Positions 7,288 to 14,020 of a DNA stretch of 14,215 nucleotides are shown in pieces; the stretch's first letter is position 1, and each line of letters starts with the position of its first letter. The notes beneath the pieces were generated by a model. It searched no databases, had not been told where the DNA came from, and saw only the letters and a program-made list of their open reading frames with translations. Location of the stretch: assembly GCA_035641235.1 (NCBI GenBank), contig DASQUP010000082.1, positions 1 through 14,215 of the forward strand, read 5' to 3'. The position numbers were made by a program, and so were the translations under genes. Source of the DNA: DASQUP01 sp035641235 (lineage in GTDB: Bacteria > Actinomycetota > CADDZG01 > WHSQ01).

Positions 7288-7740
7288 CTACGGCCGCACG
7301 GTTTGGGAACCCTGGACGCGAGCGGATTCCCGCTGAAACTCCTCGAGGAGCGACGAGACGAGATCGCGGATCGACAGGATGCCGGTGACCCGGCCGTTTT
7401 CGCCGAGCACAACCAGATGCCGGAAACCGCCGTCCAGCATCCGCCCCGCGGCATCGACTGCACTCCACGACGGCGAGGCCGTTATGGCGTTGGCAGTCAT
7501 GTAGTCCTCGACCTTTGCCACCTCGGGGTCGACGCCGTCGGCCATGGCTTTCAGGAGATCTCGTTCCGTGATGATGCCGGGATGACCGTCTTCCGTTTCC
7601 ACCACGGCCGAGCCGACATTTCCCGCATGCATCCGTCGGGCCGCCTCTGCCACTGAATGCCGAGGGCCCACCAGTACCACAGCCACGTTGATTAGAGGTC
7701 CGATATCCACGGGAAACACCCCCGCATCAGAGGTTCGCAT
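7288..7740 (-). CDS. CBS-domain pair protein
   Basis: The protein has 150 residues and consists of two CBS motifs (about 18-72 and 78-138). Characteristic pieces are VGSAVVETEDGHPGIITERD in the first and FRHLVVLGENGRVTGILSIR in the second. Stand-alone CBS pairs bind adenosine nucleotides or related ligands and report energy state. No effector domain is attached and the partner is unknown. The ATG at 7740 is not preceded by a recognisable ribosome site. GTG at 7710 (codon 11), with a G-run eight bases upstream, is a credible alternative start and keeps both CBS motifs. The gene is 37 bases downstream of the SRPBCC gene, with a palindrome in between. Confidence 0.88.
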   Translation of the reverse strand: MRTSDAGVFPVDIGPLINVAVVLVGPRHSVAEAARRMHAGNVGSAVVETEDGHPGIITERDLLKAMADGVDPEVAKVEDYMTANAITASPSWSAVDAAGRMLDGGFRHLVVLGENGRVTGILSIRDLVSSLLEEFQRESARVQGSQTVRP

Positions 7741-7745
7741 GATGC

Positions 7746-7765
7746 AGTTGGGTGCGCAACCAACT
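7746..7765. promoter_or_regulatory. 20-base near-perfect palindrome just upstream of the CBS gene
   Basis: AGTTGG (7746-7751) and CCAACT (7760-7765) flank the self-complementary core TGCGCA (7753-7758). Only the G/A pair between arm and core mismatches. It sits in the short gap between the SRPBCC stop and the CBS start, a typical position for a dimeric repressor operator or a leader hairpin. The binding protein is unknown. Confidence 0.45.
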
Positions 7766-7777
7766 ACTCCGCCGGGC

Positions 7778-8227
7778 CTATTCCTGAGGTGAAACCCTCA
7801 TCGGGTCCGCCCCAGGGTCGCGCCCCTCACCGACGGCCGTCAGACGTCCTATGTAGTTGTCCCATCCGTAGCGATGGACGTCACGTTCGTCCTCAGGAAG
7901 GTCCCTGTGTGAGAGACGCAACAACGTCCCGTCCGGAACCTCGATTAGTTCGATCTCAACAGTCGAAGACCCCGGTGGGACGGGACTATCGGGTCCCTCC
8001 CACCCCCAGGTGAAGACGACTCGCTTGTTCGGTTCGACCTCGAGGAACCTCCCGGACGCAAAACCGTCACCTCTGACGTTCACGCGGAAGGCACCGCCCG
8101 GCTTCAGGTCGATCTCGGCCTCAACCCCCTGCCACATGAGCCACCGCCGGCCGTCCGAGAAGAACCTGAACACGGTCTCCGGACGGGCGGCCACCCGACG
8201 CTCGACGACTACGTCATGGCTGTTCAA
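7778..8227 (-). CDS. SRPBCC / AHSA1-like domain protein
   Basis: The protein has 149 residues and is a single SRPBCC (START-like, AHSA1 family) fold. It starts with the typical VVVERRVAARPETVFRFFSD, has W34/W32-region aromatics near GRRWLMWQG, then the strand pattern GGAFRVNV and VVFTWGW, and a C-terminal helix ending in YIGRLTAVGEG. Such proteins have a hydrophobic ligand cavity, but their molecular roles are mostly unknown. The start overlaps the end of the upstream ArsR gene by 14 bases, so the pair is translationally coupled. ArsR-SRPBCC pairs recur widely, with the regulator controlling the SRPBCC gene. Confidence 0.88.
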   Translation of the reverse strand: MNSHDVVVERRVAARPETVFRFFSDGRRWLMWQGVEAEIDLKPGGAFRVNVRGDGFASGRFLEVEPNKRVVFTWGWEGPDSPVPPGSSTVEIELIEVPDGTLLRLSHRDLPEDERDVHRYGWDNYIGRLTAVGEGRDPGADPMRVSPQE

Positions 8228-8528
8228 CGGACCGCCTCTCTTCTTTCTCTGCGAGGTGCGCCAGCCGGTCGAGCTGACCTGTCCACATCAGCTCGAGCGC
8301 AGGCCTGAGGTCCCCGAGGGCGGCGCGATCCGCCCGGTAAAATCTGAACCTGCCGTCTCGCCTGAGGCGAACGAGCCGTGCATCGCGCAGCACGCCGAGA
8401 TGCTGGGAGACGGCTGCAAAGCTGACGTCAAACTCGGCCGCGATTGCCCCTGCACTCAGTTCCCGATCCCATACGAGCCTGAGGATCTCGCGCCGGCGAG
8501 GCTCAGCGATGACCTGAAGCGCGTCCAC
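8214..8528 (-). CDS. ArsR-family transcriptional repressor (winged helix)
   Basis: From the GTG at 8528 the protein has 104 residues, a normal ArsR size. The winged-helix motif runs from AEPRRREILRLVWDRELSAG through EFDVSFAAVSQHLGVLRDA (recognition helix) to the wing LVRLRRDGRFRFYRAD. There is no cysteine anywhere, so classical metal sensing through thiols is excluded. The chosen start gives the family-typical VDALQVIAEPRR beginning and has AAGG six bases upstream. GTG at 8543 would add five residues, but it overlaps the -35 box of the divergent gene. It probably autoregulates its own operon and the divergent SRPBCC gene through the 8564-8579 palindrome. Confidence 0.85.
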   Translation of the reverse strand: MDALQVIAEPRRREILRLVWDRELSAGAIAAEFDVSFAAVSQHLGVLRDARLVRLRRDGRFRFYRADRAALGDLRPALELMWTGQLDRLAHLAEKEERRSVEQP

Positions 8529-8536
8529 TCTCCCCC

Positions 8537-8566
8537 TTGACACATGGTTCTCGCGGTTGATATTTA
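8537..8566 (+). promoter_or_regulatory. Promoter of the plus-strand SRPBCC gene
   Basis: A perfect TTGACA (8537-8542) is followed after 18 bases by TATTTA (8561-8566), a fair -10. The -10 overlaps the palindrome at 8564-8579, so a repressor bound there would block transcription. The distance to the ATG at 8595 leaves a short leader with a strong ribosome site. Confidence 0.5.
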
Positions 8567-8579
8567 AGTCACAACTTAA
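8564..8579. promoter_or_regulatory. Putative ArsR operator (inverted repeat)
   Basis: TTAAGT (8564-8569) and ACTTAA (8574-8579) form a perfect inverted repeat around CACA. Its AT-rich sequence stands out from the GC-rich surroundings. It lies between the divergent ArsR and SRPBCC genes and overlaps the plus-strand -10, the normal arrangement for an autoregulating ArsR-family repressor. Confidence 0.6.
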
Positions 8580-8594
8580 TAAAAGGAGGGACAG

Positions 8595-9023
8595 ATGGCA
8601 AACATCCTGTTGCGCGTTCCAATCGAGGCCGAACCCGATGGGATCTTTGAAGCGCTGGCAACAAGCGAAGGGGTTACAGGGTGGTGGAGCAGTCGCACGG
8701 AAGGCCCGTTCGGCCCCGATTCCACTATGAAGGTGGCCTTCCCGGATGCCCCAATGACTTTCGACTTCAAGGTAACCGAACAGAATCCGGGACAACGTGT
8801 CGCCTGGCACTGCCTTGCCGGTCCCCCCGAATGGATCGGCACCGACCTCTCCTTCGAGATACAGCAGGGGGAGGATGGGAGCACCAGTGTGCTGTTCACG
8901 CACGGGGGGTGGGCAACGACGGAAGAATCGTTCCCCTTCGTCGCCTATTCTTGGGCGCAGATTCTTCCCCGGCTCAAAGGGCTGGCAGAAAGTGGGGACG
9001 CGCAGCCGTTCTTCGACTTCTAG
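8595..9023 (+). CDS. SRPBCC / AHSA1-like domain protein (divergent copy)
   Basis: The protein has 142 residues, again one SRPBCC domain: an N-terminal ILLRVPIEAEPDGIFEALAT, the WW of GVTGWWSSRTEG, strands VAWHCLAG and TSVLFTHGGW, and a C-terminal helix (YSWAQILPRLKGLAES). It is clearly diverged from the minus-strand SRPBCC protein and belongs to a different subgroup, so it is not a recent duplicate. AGGAGG lies about six bases before the ATG, one of the best ribosome sites in the window. The perfect TTGACA promoter and overlapping operator suggest tightly repressed, inducible expression. The ligand is unknown. Confidence 0.88.
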   Translation: MANILLRVPIEAEPDGIFEALATSEGVTGWWSSRTEGPFGPDSTMKVAFPDAPMTFDFKVTEQNPGQRVAWHCLAGPPEWIGTDLSFEIQQGEDGSTSVLFTHGGWATTEESFPFVAYSWAQILPRLKGLAESGDAQPFFDF

Positions 9024-9055
9024 GGCTGCAAACAGGGCGCATACAAAACCTCAGG

Positions 9056-9071
9056 CCCCTCTGGGGAGGGG
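9056..9071 (+). terminator. GC hairpin after the SRPBCC gene (weak terminator candidate)
   Basis: CCCCTC (9056-9061) and GAGGGG (9066-9071) form a perfect six-pair stem with a four-base loop, 33 bases after the stop. No T-run follows, so termination would need Rho or be inefficient. Confidence 0.3.
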
Positions 9072-9201
9072 ACAAATCGCCGCAAGTCCATTGCTGACCC
9101 CCAGCGACCCCCTCATAATCTTCTCTGGGTGGCGCGCTGGGATGGGGAGACGATCGCGCAATGGCACAGCGAGGCGGCATTAATACGACGACAAAATCGA
9201 T

Positions 9202-11520
9202 ATGACCGACCATCCTATCGACGGATCTGCCGGGCTGACCGAGCAGCTGATCGAGGCCTCCCCAGATGGAGTGGTCATCGTAGGCCCTGACGGCCTGATC
9301 CAGCTCGTCAATGCGCAGACTGAGAAGCTGTTCGGGTACCGGCGGGAGGAACTGATCGGTCGGCCCGTCGAGATGCTGGTTCCGGAACGCGCCAGGGATC
9401 ACCATCCGTCCCACCGGGCGGGCTACTTTGAGAGACCATCGACCAGGCCGATGGGCGCCGGCTTGGATCTCACCGCCCGCCGCAAGGATGGCCGCGAGTT
9501 TGCGGTCGATATCGCACTCTCATATCTCCACACTGACGAAGGGGGCCTGGTGTCGGCCGCCATCCGGGACATCACCGACCGGCGCGAAGCCGAGGCTGCC
9601 CGGGCGCGCCTGGCGGCAATCGTCGACTCGTCGGTCGTCGCAATCATCGGAAAGACAATCAATGGCACCATCACGAGCTGGAACCCCGCCGCCCGCGAGG
9701 TATTTGGGTGGTCGGCCGAGGAGACCGTTGGTCGCCAAGTCAACTTCCTCATACCTCCGGAGCGGCATGCCGAAGAACGGCAGATCCAGAGTCGAATCAC
9801 AGGGGGACAGCAGGTCGATCAATACGAAACCGAACGCCTCCACAAAAATGGCCGTCGGCTAACCGTGACCCTGAGCGCTTCGCCAATCCGAGCGCCATCC
9901 GGTGAGATAGTCGGCTTTTCGGCCATTTATCGAGACATCACTTCGCTTAAGAAGGCAGAAGCGATGTTCGAGGGCCTGCTCGAGGGGGCAGCCGACGCAA
10001 TAGTTCTCGTCGGGCAAGACGGCGCCATCCGGCTTGTGAACGCGCAAGCCGAGAAGCTATTCGGCTACTCGCGAGACGAACTCCTCGGGCAACGAGTGGA
10101 GGTCCTGGTGCCCGAGCGCGTCAGGGATCTCCACCCAACTCACCGAGCCGCCTATTTCGAGCACCCCGTCACTAGGCCAATGGGCGCCGATCTGGAACTC
10201 ACGGCTCGCCGCAAGGACGGCTCCGAGTTCCCGGTCGATATCGCACTCGCGTCGATCGAGATGGACGACGAGATCCTCGTATCGGCGGCGGTGCGCGATA
10301 TCAGCGAGCGAATCCGGGCGGCGCAAGAAAAGGAGAAGCTCGAGGCGCGACTCAGACGCACACGACTCGAAAGCATCGGACAGCTGGCCGGCGGTATCGC
10401 GCACGACTTCAACAACCTTCTGGCCGGCATCATGAGTTATGCGCGACTCGTTCAGGACGGGATCAAAGATCAGATCGAGGGCAGAAATCAGGACGCCGAG
10501 TCTCAGCATCTTCTCCTTGAGGACGTCGGCAAGATCCTCCGCGCAACTGATCGTGCGGCGGCGTTAACCCACCAACTCCTCCTCTTCGGGAGGAAGGATG
10601 TGAAGAAGGAGGAGATCATCGACCTCAACCGCGTAGTCGAGGAGATGGAGGACATGCTGCGTCGAACAATCGGCGAGCATGTCCGGCTAATCACTAGGCT
10701 GACTAAGCCGTTGATGTCGGTGAGCATGGACTCCAGCCAGCTTGAACAGATTTTGATGAACCTCGTGGTAAACGCACGCGACGCGATGGCGGGTGGCGGC
10801 CGGCTAATGGTCGAAACAACAGAGGTTGACCTGGACGAGCACTATGCGAGTGCCCAAGCAATCAAGGCCGGCCATTACGTCACGCTGTCTGTTTCCGACA
10901 CCGGTTCCGGGATGGACCCCGAAGTGGCCAAGAAAGCATTCGAGCCGTTCTTCTCGACCAAGCCAAGGGGCGAAGGGTCGGGTCTTGGGCTGGCAACCGT
11001 CTATGGCATCGTGATTCAGGCTAACGGTCACGCATCCATCTACTCCGAACCGGGCATTGGCACGACCGTGCGAGTGTATTTACCCGCCGTTGAGAGTCCC
11101 GCGGAGATTCCCTCCAAGGAAAAAATCAAGGTCGGTCCCGTGAAGGGCGAAACCATACTTCTCGTCGAAGACGAGGAAATCGTTCGCCAGCCCGCCGGCC
11201 GATTCCTGGAAAACGCCGGCTATCGGGTGCTGATCGCCGAGGATCCTGGGGCTGCTCTTGTCCTGGCCGACGAGTACCCCGACAAGATCGATCTTCTGTT
11301 GACCGACGTCGTCATGCCGGGAATGACCGGGAAGGAGATGGCGGCGAAGCTGCTGGTTGAGCGACCCGGGATGAGAGTTATCTATATCTCCGGCTACTCC
11401 GAAGATGTCATCGTGCATCAAGGCGCAGTTGAGGAGGGTGTGGTGCTCGTACAAAAGCCCTTCACCGCGGAAGCTCTCCTTTCGAAAGTCCGCGAAGTGC
11501 TGGACGCACAGGTGGCGTGA
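9202..11520 (+). CDS. Soluble hybrid histidine kinase: PAS-PAS-PAS-HisKA-HATPase-REC
   Basis: The protein has 772 residues and no membrane segment, so it senses cytoplasmic signals. PAS1 is about 13-130, PAS2 132-250 and PAS3 255-370. HisKA follows with the phosphoacceptor His401 in GGIAHDFNNLL. The ATPase domain has its N-box at 520-528 (NLVVNARDAM), the G1 box DTGSGMD at 566-572 and the G2 region GEGSGLGLATVYG (590-602). The C-terminal receiver (about 650-770) has Glu656/Asp657, Asp702 (LLTDVVMPGMTG) and Lys752. PAS1 and PAS3 are close repeats of each other, while PAS2 is unrelated in detail. No Shine-Dalgarno is visible before the ATG at 9202. The gene lies 43 bases ahead of the REC/HD-GYP/REC/LuxR gene, its likely phosphorelay partner. 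Confidence 0.93.
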   Translation: MTDHPIDGSAGLTEQLIEASPDGVVIVGPDGLIQLVNAQTEKLFGYRREELIGRPVEMLVPERARDHHPSHRAGYFERPSTRPMGAGLDLTARRKDGREFAVDIALSYLHTDEGGLVSAAIRDITDRREAEAARARLAAIVDSSVVAIIGKTINGTITSWNPAAREVFGWSAEETVGRQVNFLIPPERHAEERQIQSRITGGQQVDQYETERLHKNGRRLTVTLSASPIRAPSGEIVGFSAIYRDITSLKKAEAMFEGLLEGAADAIVLVGQDGAIRLVNAQAEKLFGYSRDELLGQRVEVLVPERVRDLHPTHRAAYFEHPVTRPMGADLELTARRKDGSEFPVDIALASIEMDDEILVSAAVRDISERIRAAQEKEKLEARLRRTRLESIGQLAGGIAHDFNNLLAGIMSYARLVQDGIKDQIEGRNQDAESQHLLLEDVGKILRATDRAAALTHQLLLFGRKDVKKEEIIDLNRVVEEMEDMLRRTIGEHVRLITRLTKPLMSVSMDSSQLEQILMNLVVNARDAMAGGGRLMVETTEVDLDEHYASAQAIKAGHYVTLSVSDTGSGMDPEVAKKAFEPFFSTKPRGEGSGLGLATVYGIVIQANGHASIYSEPGIGTTVRVYLPAVESPAEIPSKEKIKVGPVKGETILLVEDEEIVRQPAGRFLENAGYRVLIAEDPGAALVLADEYPDKIDLLLTDVVMPGMTGKEMAAKLLVERPGMRVIYISGYSEDVIVHQGAVEEGVVLVQKPFTAEALLSKVREVLDAQVA

Positions 11521-11563
11521 TGGCCGTGGGAGCGGACTCATAATAAGGACCGAGCGCACGACT

Positions 11564-13300
11564 ATGCGAAACATACTGATCGTGGACGACGATGAGTTCG
11601 TCCGGGACGGGATCACTCGACTCTTGGACCGCAGCGGATACAAAACCGCCACTGCCGGCGATGCCCCGAGCGCGCGTGAGGTGCTCCGCACAGCTACATT
11701 CGACCTTGTTCTGTGTGACATAGATATGCCTGGACCTTCGGGTCTGGAACTTCTCGAGCAGATCGCGGCCGAACTACCTGATACCGCGACTGTGATGGTC
11801 ACCGGCACGGACGATACAGACGTAGCGCGCCGGGCACTCTCACTGGGCGCGTACGGCTACGTGGTCAAACCCTTCCGTCCAAACGAACTATTGATCAACG
11901 TAATGAACGCGCTCAAACACCTCGATCTCGAGAAAGAACGCCGGATGCACAGCCAGGAGATTGAGTCCAAACTCCTCCAGAGAAATTCGTCTCTGATGCA
12001 GGCGATCAAACAGCTCGAAATCTACGAGTCGGCAAGTGAGCTGCCCTGGCACGAAACCGTCGACCGGCTCAGTCGAGCCCTCGCACTTCGCGACGAGGAG
12101 ACCGGCCGCCATATTGAGCGCGTCGGACTCTACTGTCAGCGGCTCGCCCAGAAGCGCGGTGTCACGACGTGGGCTCCCGAGGTCATTCGACAGGCGAGCA
12201 TGCTCCACGACGCGGGCAAGATCGGGATCTCGGACTCCATTCTGCTGAAGCCTGAAGCTCTTACCGACCAAGAAATGAGCATCGTTAGACGCCATGCCGA
12301 ACTCGGATACCAATTGCTGTCGGGGTCTCAGTCGCCACTCCTAGACCTCGCCGCGAGCATCGCCCTCACCCACCACGAAAATTGGGACGGGACCGGCTAT
12401 CCGCGCGGCCTTCAGGGCGAGGAAATCCCCATCGAGGGCCGCATCGCCGCCATCTCCGATGTGTTCGATGCCCTAACGAGCGATCGTGTGTACAGGCCGG
12501 CCGTGCCCATCGACGAAGCCCTGCAGATGATGCGCAGGGACCGGGGTGCGAAGTTCGATCCCCTTCTGATCGACCTCTTCATGGACTCGATCGACGAGTT
12601 CATTGCCATTCGTGAAGCCCATCCGGATCCCCACCCCGGTGACGGGGACCGAATTCAGGTCGTGGTGGTTGAGGACCAGGACCTCTTTGCGGAGGCGATG
12701 GTACGGCTGCTCAACACCGCGGAGGGGGTGTCGGTAGTTGGGCGGGCAGGCTCAGTAGAGGAAGCGGTCAGGGTAGTTCGCGATACACGGCCGGACGTAG
12801 TCCTCCTGGACTGGATGCTGCCCGATGGGAAAGGTGGGGATGCTGCCCGAGCAATCCGAAACGATCTGCCCGAGACCAAAGCGATCATCCTCTCGGGCTG
12901 GCCCGATGAAGACCTCCTCGCCGAAGCAATCGATGCCGGCTGCTCTGCGGTATTGAACAAAAACAGGGCATTCGACGAGCTGCTTCACACGATCCGGGAG
13001 GTTCAGAAGGGGGATGTCACACTCCCACTCTCGAGTCTTCCTTCGGTGCTGGCCCGGATCCGGACCCCCGGAGGACCTCCGGGGGCGGACCTGACGGCTC
13101 GGGAACTCGAAGTGCTCGCCCTTCTCGCCGAGGGACTTTCCACTGAAGCCATCTCCGAACGCCTCGTCATAAGCGTCCACACGGTCCGAAATCACATCCA
13201 GAGGATCATCATGAAGCTGGGAGCGCACTCCAAACTCGAGGCCGTCTCCACAGCCCTCCGGCAGGGAATCATCGGCGCGCCCCGCCCGGCCTTCCACTAG
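11564..13300 (+). CDS. Composite response regulator: REC - HD-GYP - REC - LuxR HTH
   Basis: The protein has 578 residues. REC1 (1-118) has Asp9/Asp10, Asp52 and Lys102 (VVKPF). A predicted coiled coil (about 120-160) leads to HD-GYP (about 163-345) with HD at 215-216 (LHDAGKIG) and HHENWDGTGYP at 270-280, so the phosphodiesterase site is intact. After a short Pro/Gly/Asp linker (352-362), REC2 (364-485) has Glu370/Asp371, Asp416 (VVLLDWMLPDG) and Lys466. The LuxR-type HTH (about 508-568) opens with LTARELEVLALLAEG and includes VHTVRNHIQRIIMKL. It thus unites a predicted cyclic-di-GMP hydrolase with a complete NarL-type regulator. The frame is continuous, with no stop or obvious internal ribosome site at the junction. 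The ATG at 11564 fits the receiver start (MRNILIVDDD). CATAAT (11539-11544) could be a -10 for separate transcription. The frame is open upstream to 11405, but only as overlap with the kinase gene. Confidence 0.92.
   Translation: MRNILIVDDDEFVRDGITRLLDRSGYKTATAGDAPSAREVLRTATFDLVLCDIDMPGPSGLELLEQIAAELPDTATVMVTGTDDTDVARRALSLGAYGYVVKPFRPNELLINVMNALKHLDLEKERRMHSQEIESKLLQRNSSLMQAIKQLEIYESASELPWHETVDRLSRALALRDEETGRHIERVGLYCQRLAQKRGVTTWAPEVIRQASMLHDAGKIGISDSILLKPEALTDQEMSIVRRHAELGYQLLSGSQSPLLDLAASIALTHHENWDGTGYPRGLQGEEIPIEGRIAAISDVFDALTSDRVYRPAVPIDEALQMMRRDRGAKFDPLLIDLFMDSIDEFIAIREAHPDPHPGDGDRIQVVVVEDQDLFAEAMVRLLNTAEGVSVVGRAGSVEEAVRVVRDTRPDVVLLDWMLPDGKGGDAARAIRNDLPETKAIILSGWPDEDLLAEAIDAGCSAVLNKNRAFDELLHTIREVQKGDVTLPLSSLPSVLARIRTPGGPPGADLTARELEVLALLAEGLSTEAISERLVISVHTVRNHIQRIIMKLGAHSKLEAVSTALRQGIIGAPRPAFH
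13065..13085. repeat. 21-base perfect inverted repeat inside the composite regulator gene
   Basis: Arms CCCCCGGAGG (13065-13074) and CCTCCGGGGG (13076-13085) are perfectly complementary around a single A. It encodes the Pro/Gly linker between REC2 and the HTH domain. It would form a very stable mRNA hairpin. It may be only a by-product of Pro/Gly codons. Confidence 0.6.
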
Positions 13301-13307
13301 GCAGTAG

Positions 13308-13481
13308 GTCCGCAGCCGGGAACCCTTCTTCACCACCAAGGACCCCACGCAGGGAACGGGATTGGGACTGTCCACGGCGCGAGGGATCGTCGTCGAGGTA
13401 GGTGGAGGTATCTCCGTGGAATCCCACGAGGGCCGTGGAACAACGTTCAACGTATATCTGCCGCTCGATTCCTCCGCATAA
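13308..13481 (+). pseudogene. Remnant of a histidine kinase: C-terminal half of a HATPase domain only
   Basis: There is no start codon, but the frame ending with TAA at 13479-13481 translates from 13320 as EPFFTTKDPTQGTGLGLSTA, then RGIVVEVGGGISVESHEGRG, then TTFNVYLPLDSSA. This is the standard end of a histidine kinase ATPase domain: the F-box EPFFTTK, the G2 box GTGLGLS and the closing GTTFNVYLP. Upstream the frame hits a TAG at 13305-13307, right after the end of the composite regulator gene, so the whole kinase body is missing. It differs at many positions from the same segment of the 9202-11520 kinase, so it comes from a different kinase, lost by deletion or recombination. Confidence 0.75.
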
Positions 13482-13539
13482 GGCTCATATCCGGGGACGA
13501 CTTCTCCCGCCGAAGCGTCAGCTCTTCTGTGAAACACAA

Positions 13540-13556
13540 AGACCTCTCAGGGGTCT
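13540..13556 (-). terminator. Weak terminator-like hairpin downstream of the cupredoxin gene
   Basis: AGACC (13540-13544) and GGTCT (13552-13556) form a five-pair stem with a seven-base loop. Read on the minus strand, it is followed by TTGTG. It lies 67 bases past the stop of the minus-strand cupredoxin gene. The T-run is short, so confidence is low. Confidence 0.3.
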
Positions 13557-13622
13557 CCGTGCGACAAGGCTCCGGCAGCACAGTTACCCCTAACGGCGGC
13601 TCATTCTCACAGATGGTTAGGA

Positions 13623-13997
13623 CTAGTTTGCTTCGATCGTGCCTTCCATGCCCGGATGCAACGTGCACTCGAACTTCGTGTTGCTATCGGGGACTTCGAA
13701 AGTCGCAGTCGCCACGGCGCCACCCTCGATCGTTCCGGTGTTCAGATCGAGGTCCTCTATGGCGAAGTCGTGTGGGGCGCTGCCCTCGTTGGTGATCTCC
13801 ACGGTTACCTTCTCCCCGGCGGTCAACTCGAGTGTCTCGGGCTCGAAGAACGTGTCGTCGGCGACGAGGGCCACTGCATCTCCCTCTGCCTGCCCCGAGC
13901 CGACATCTCCCGACGGATCAGACTCGTTGCACGCACCCAGGAGCGCACCCACAAGGAGGATCGCAGCAAACCCTCGCATGGTCTTTAGAAGTGTCAT
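13623..13997 (-). CDS. Cupredoxin-domain lipoprotein with type 1 copper ligands
   Basis: From the ATG at 13997 the protein has 124 residues. A lipoprotein signal peptide (MTLLKTMRGFAAILLVGALL) ends in the lipobox LGAC with lipidated Cys23, so the mature protein is anchored on the outer face of the membrane. A Ser/Gly/Asp-rich spacer leads to a plastocyanin-like domain (about 43-124). His76 (APHDF) and the CTLHPGMEG loop (Cys111, His114, Met117) make up the complete His-Cys-His-Met type 1 site, so it should bind copper and carry electrons or deliver copper. AAGGG lies about seven to eight bases before this start. ATG at 14024 is an alternative: it adds nine residues and overlaps the stop of the upstream transporter gene as ATGA, suggesting coupling. 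Expression with the transporter is very likely. Confidence 0.87.
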   Translation of the reverse strand: MTLLKTMRGFAAILLVGALLGACNESDPSGDVGSGQAEGDAVALVADDTFFEPETLELTAGEKVTVEITNEGSAPHDFAIEDLDLNTGTIEGGAVATATFEVPDSNTKFECTLHPGMEGTIEAN

Positions 13998-14020
13998 TGA
14001 TTTCACCCTTCCCTTGTCGT

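Larger units (their letters stand above)
13301..13622. other. 322-base stretch without an intact gene
   Basis: It holds the kinase remnant (13308-13481) and, after it, about 140 bases in which I see only a weak hairpin at 13540-13556. The genes on either side converge here. No promoter, RNA gene or mobile-element end was recognised. Confidence 0.6.

Noticed and set aside
8529..8903. Extension of the ArsR frame upstream to 8903
   Set aside because: It lies antisense to the well-supported SRPBCC gene 8595-9023 and across its promoter; ArsR homology starts at the GTG at 8528.
9181..9189. TAATACGAC, the beginning of the phage T7 promoter
   Set aside because: Only nine bases match and the rest of the 17-base consensus does not follow; chance resemblance in an AT-richer leader.
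11405..11563. Extension of the composite regulator into the kinase gene
   Set aside because: The peptide is a frame-shifted shadow of the kinase receiver; the receiver fold starts at the ATG at 11564.
12752..13537. 261-codon minus-strand open frame over the end of the composite regulator
   Set aside because: It is antisense to recognisable REC and LuxR domains, has no family resemblance, and is explained by codon bias.
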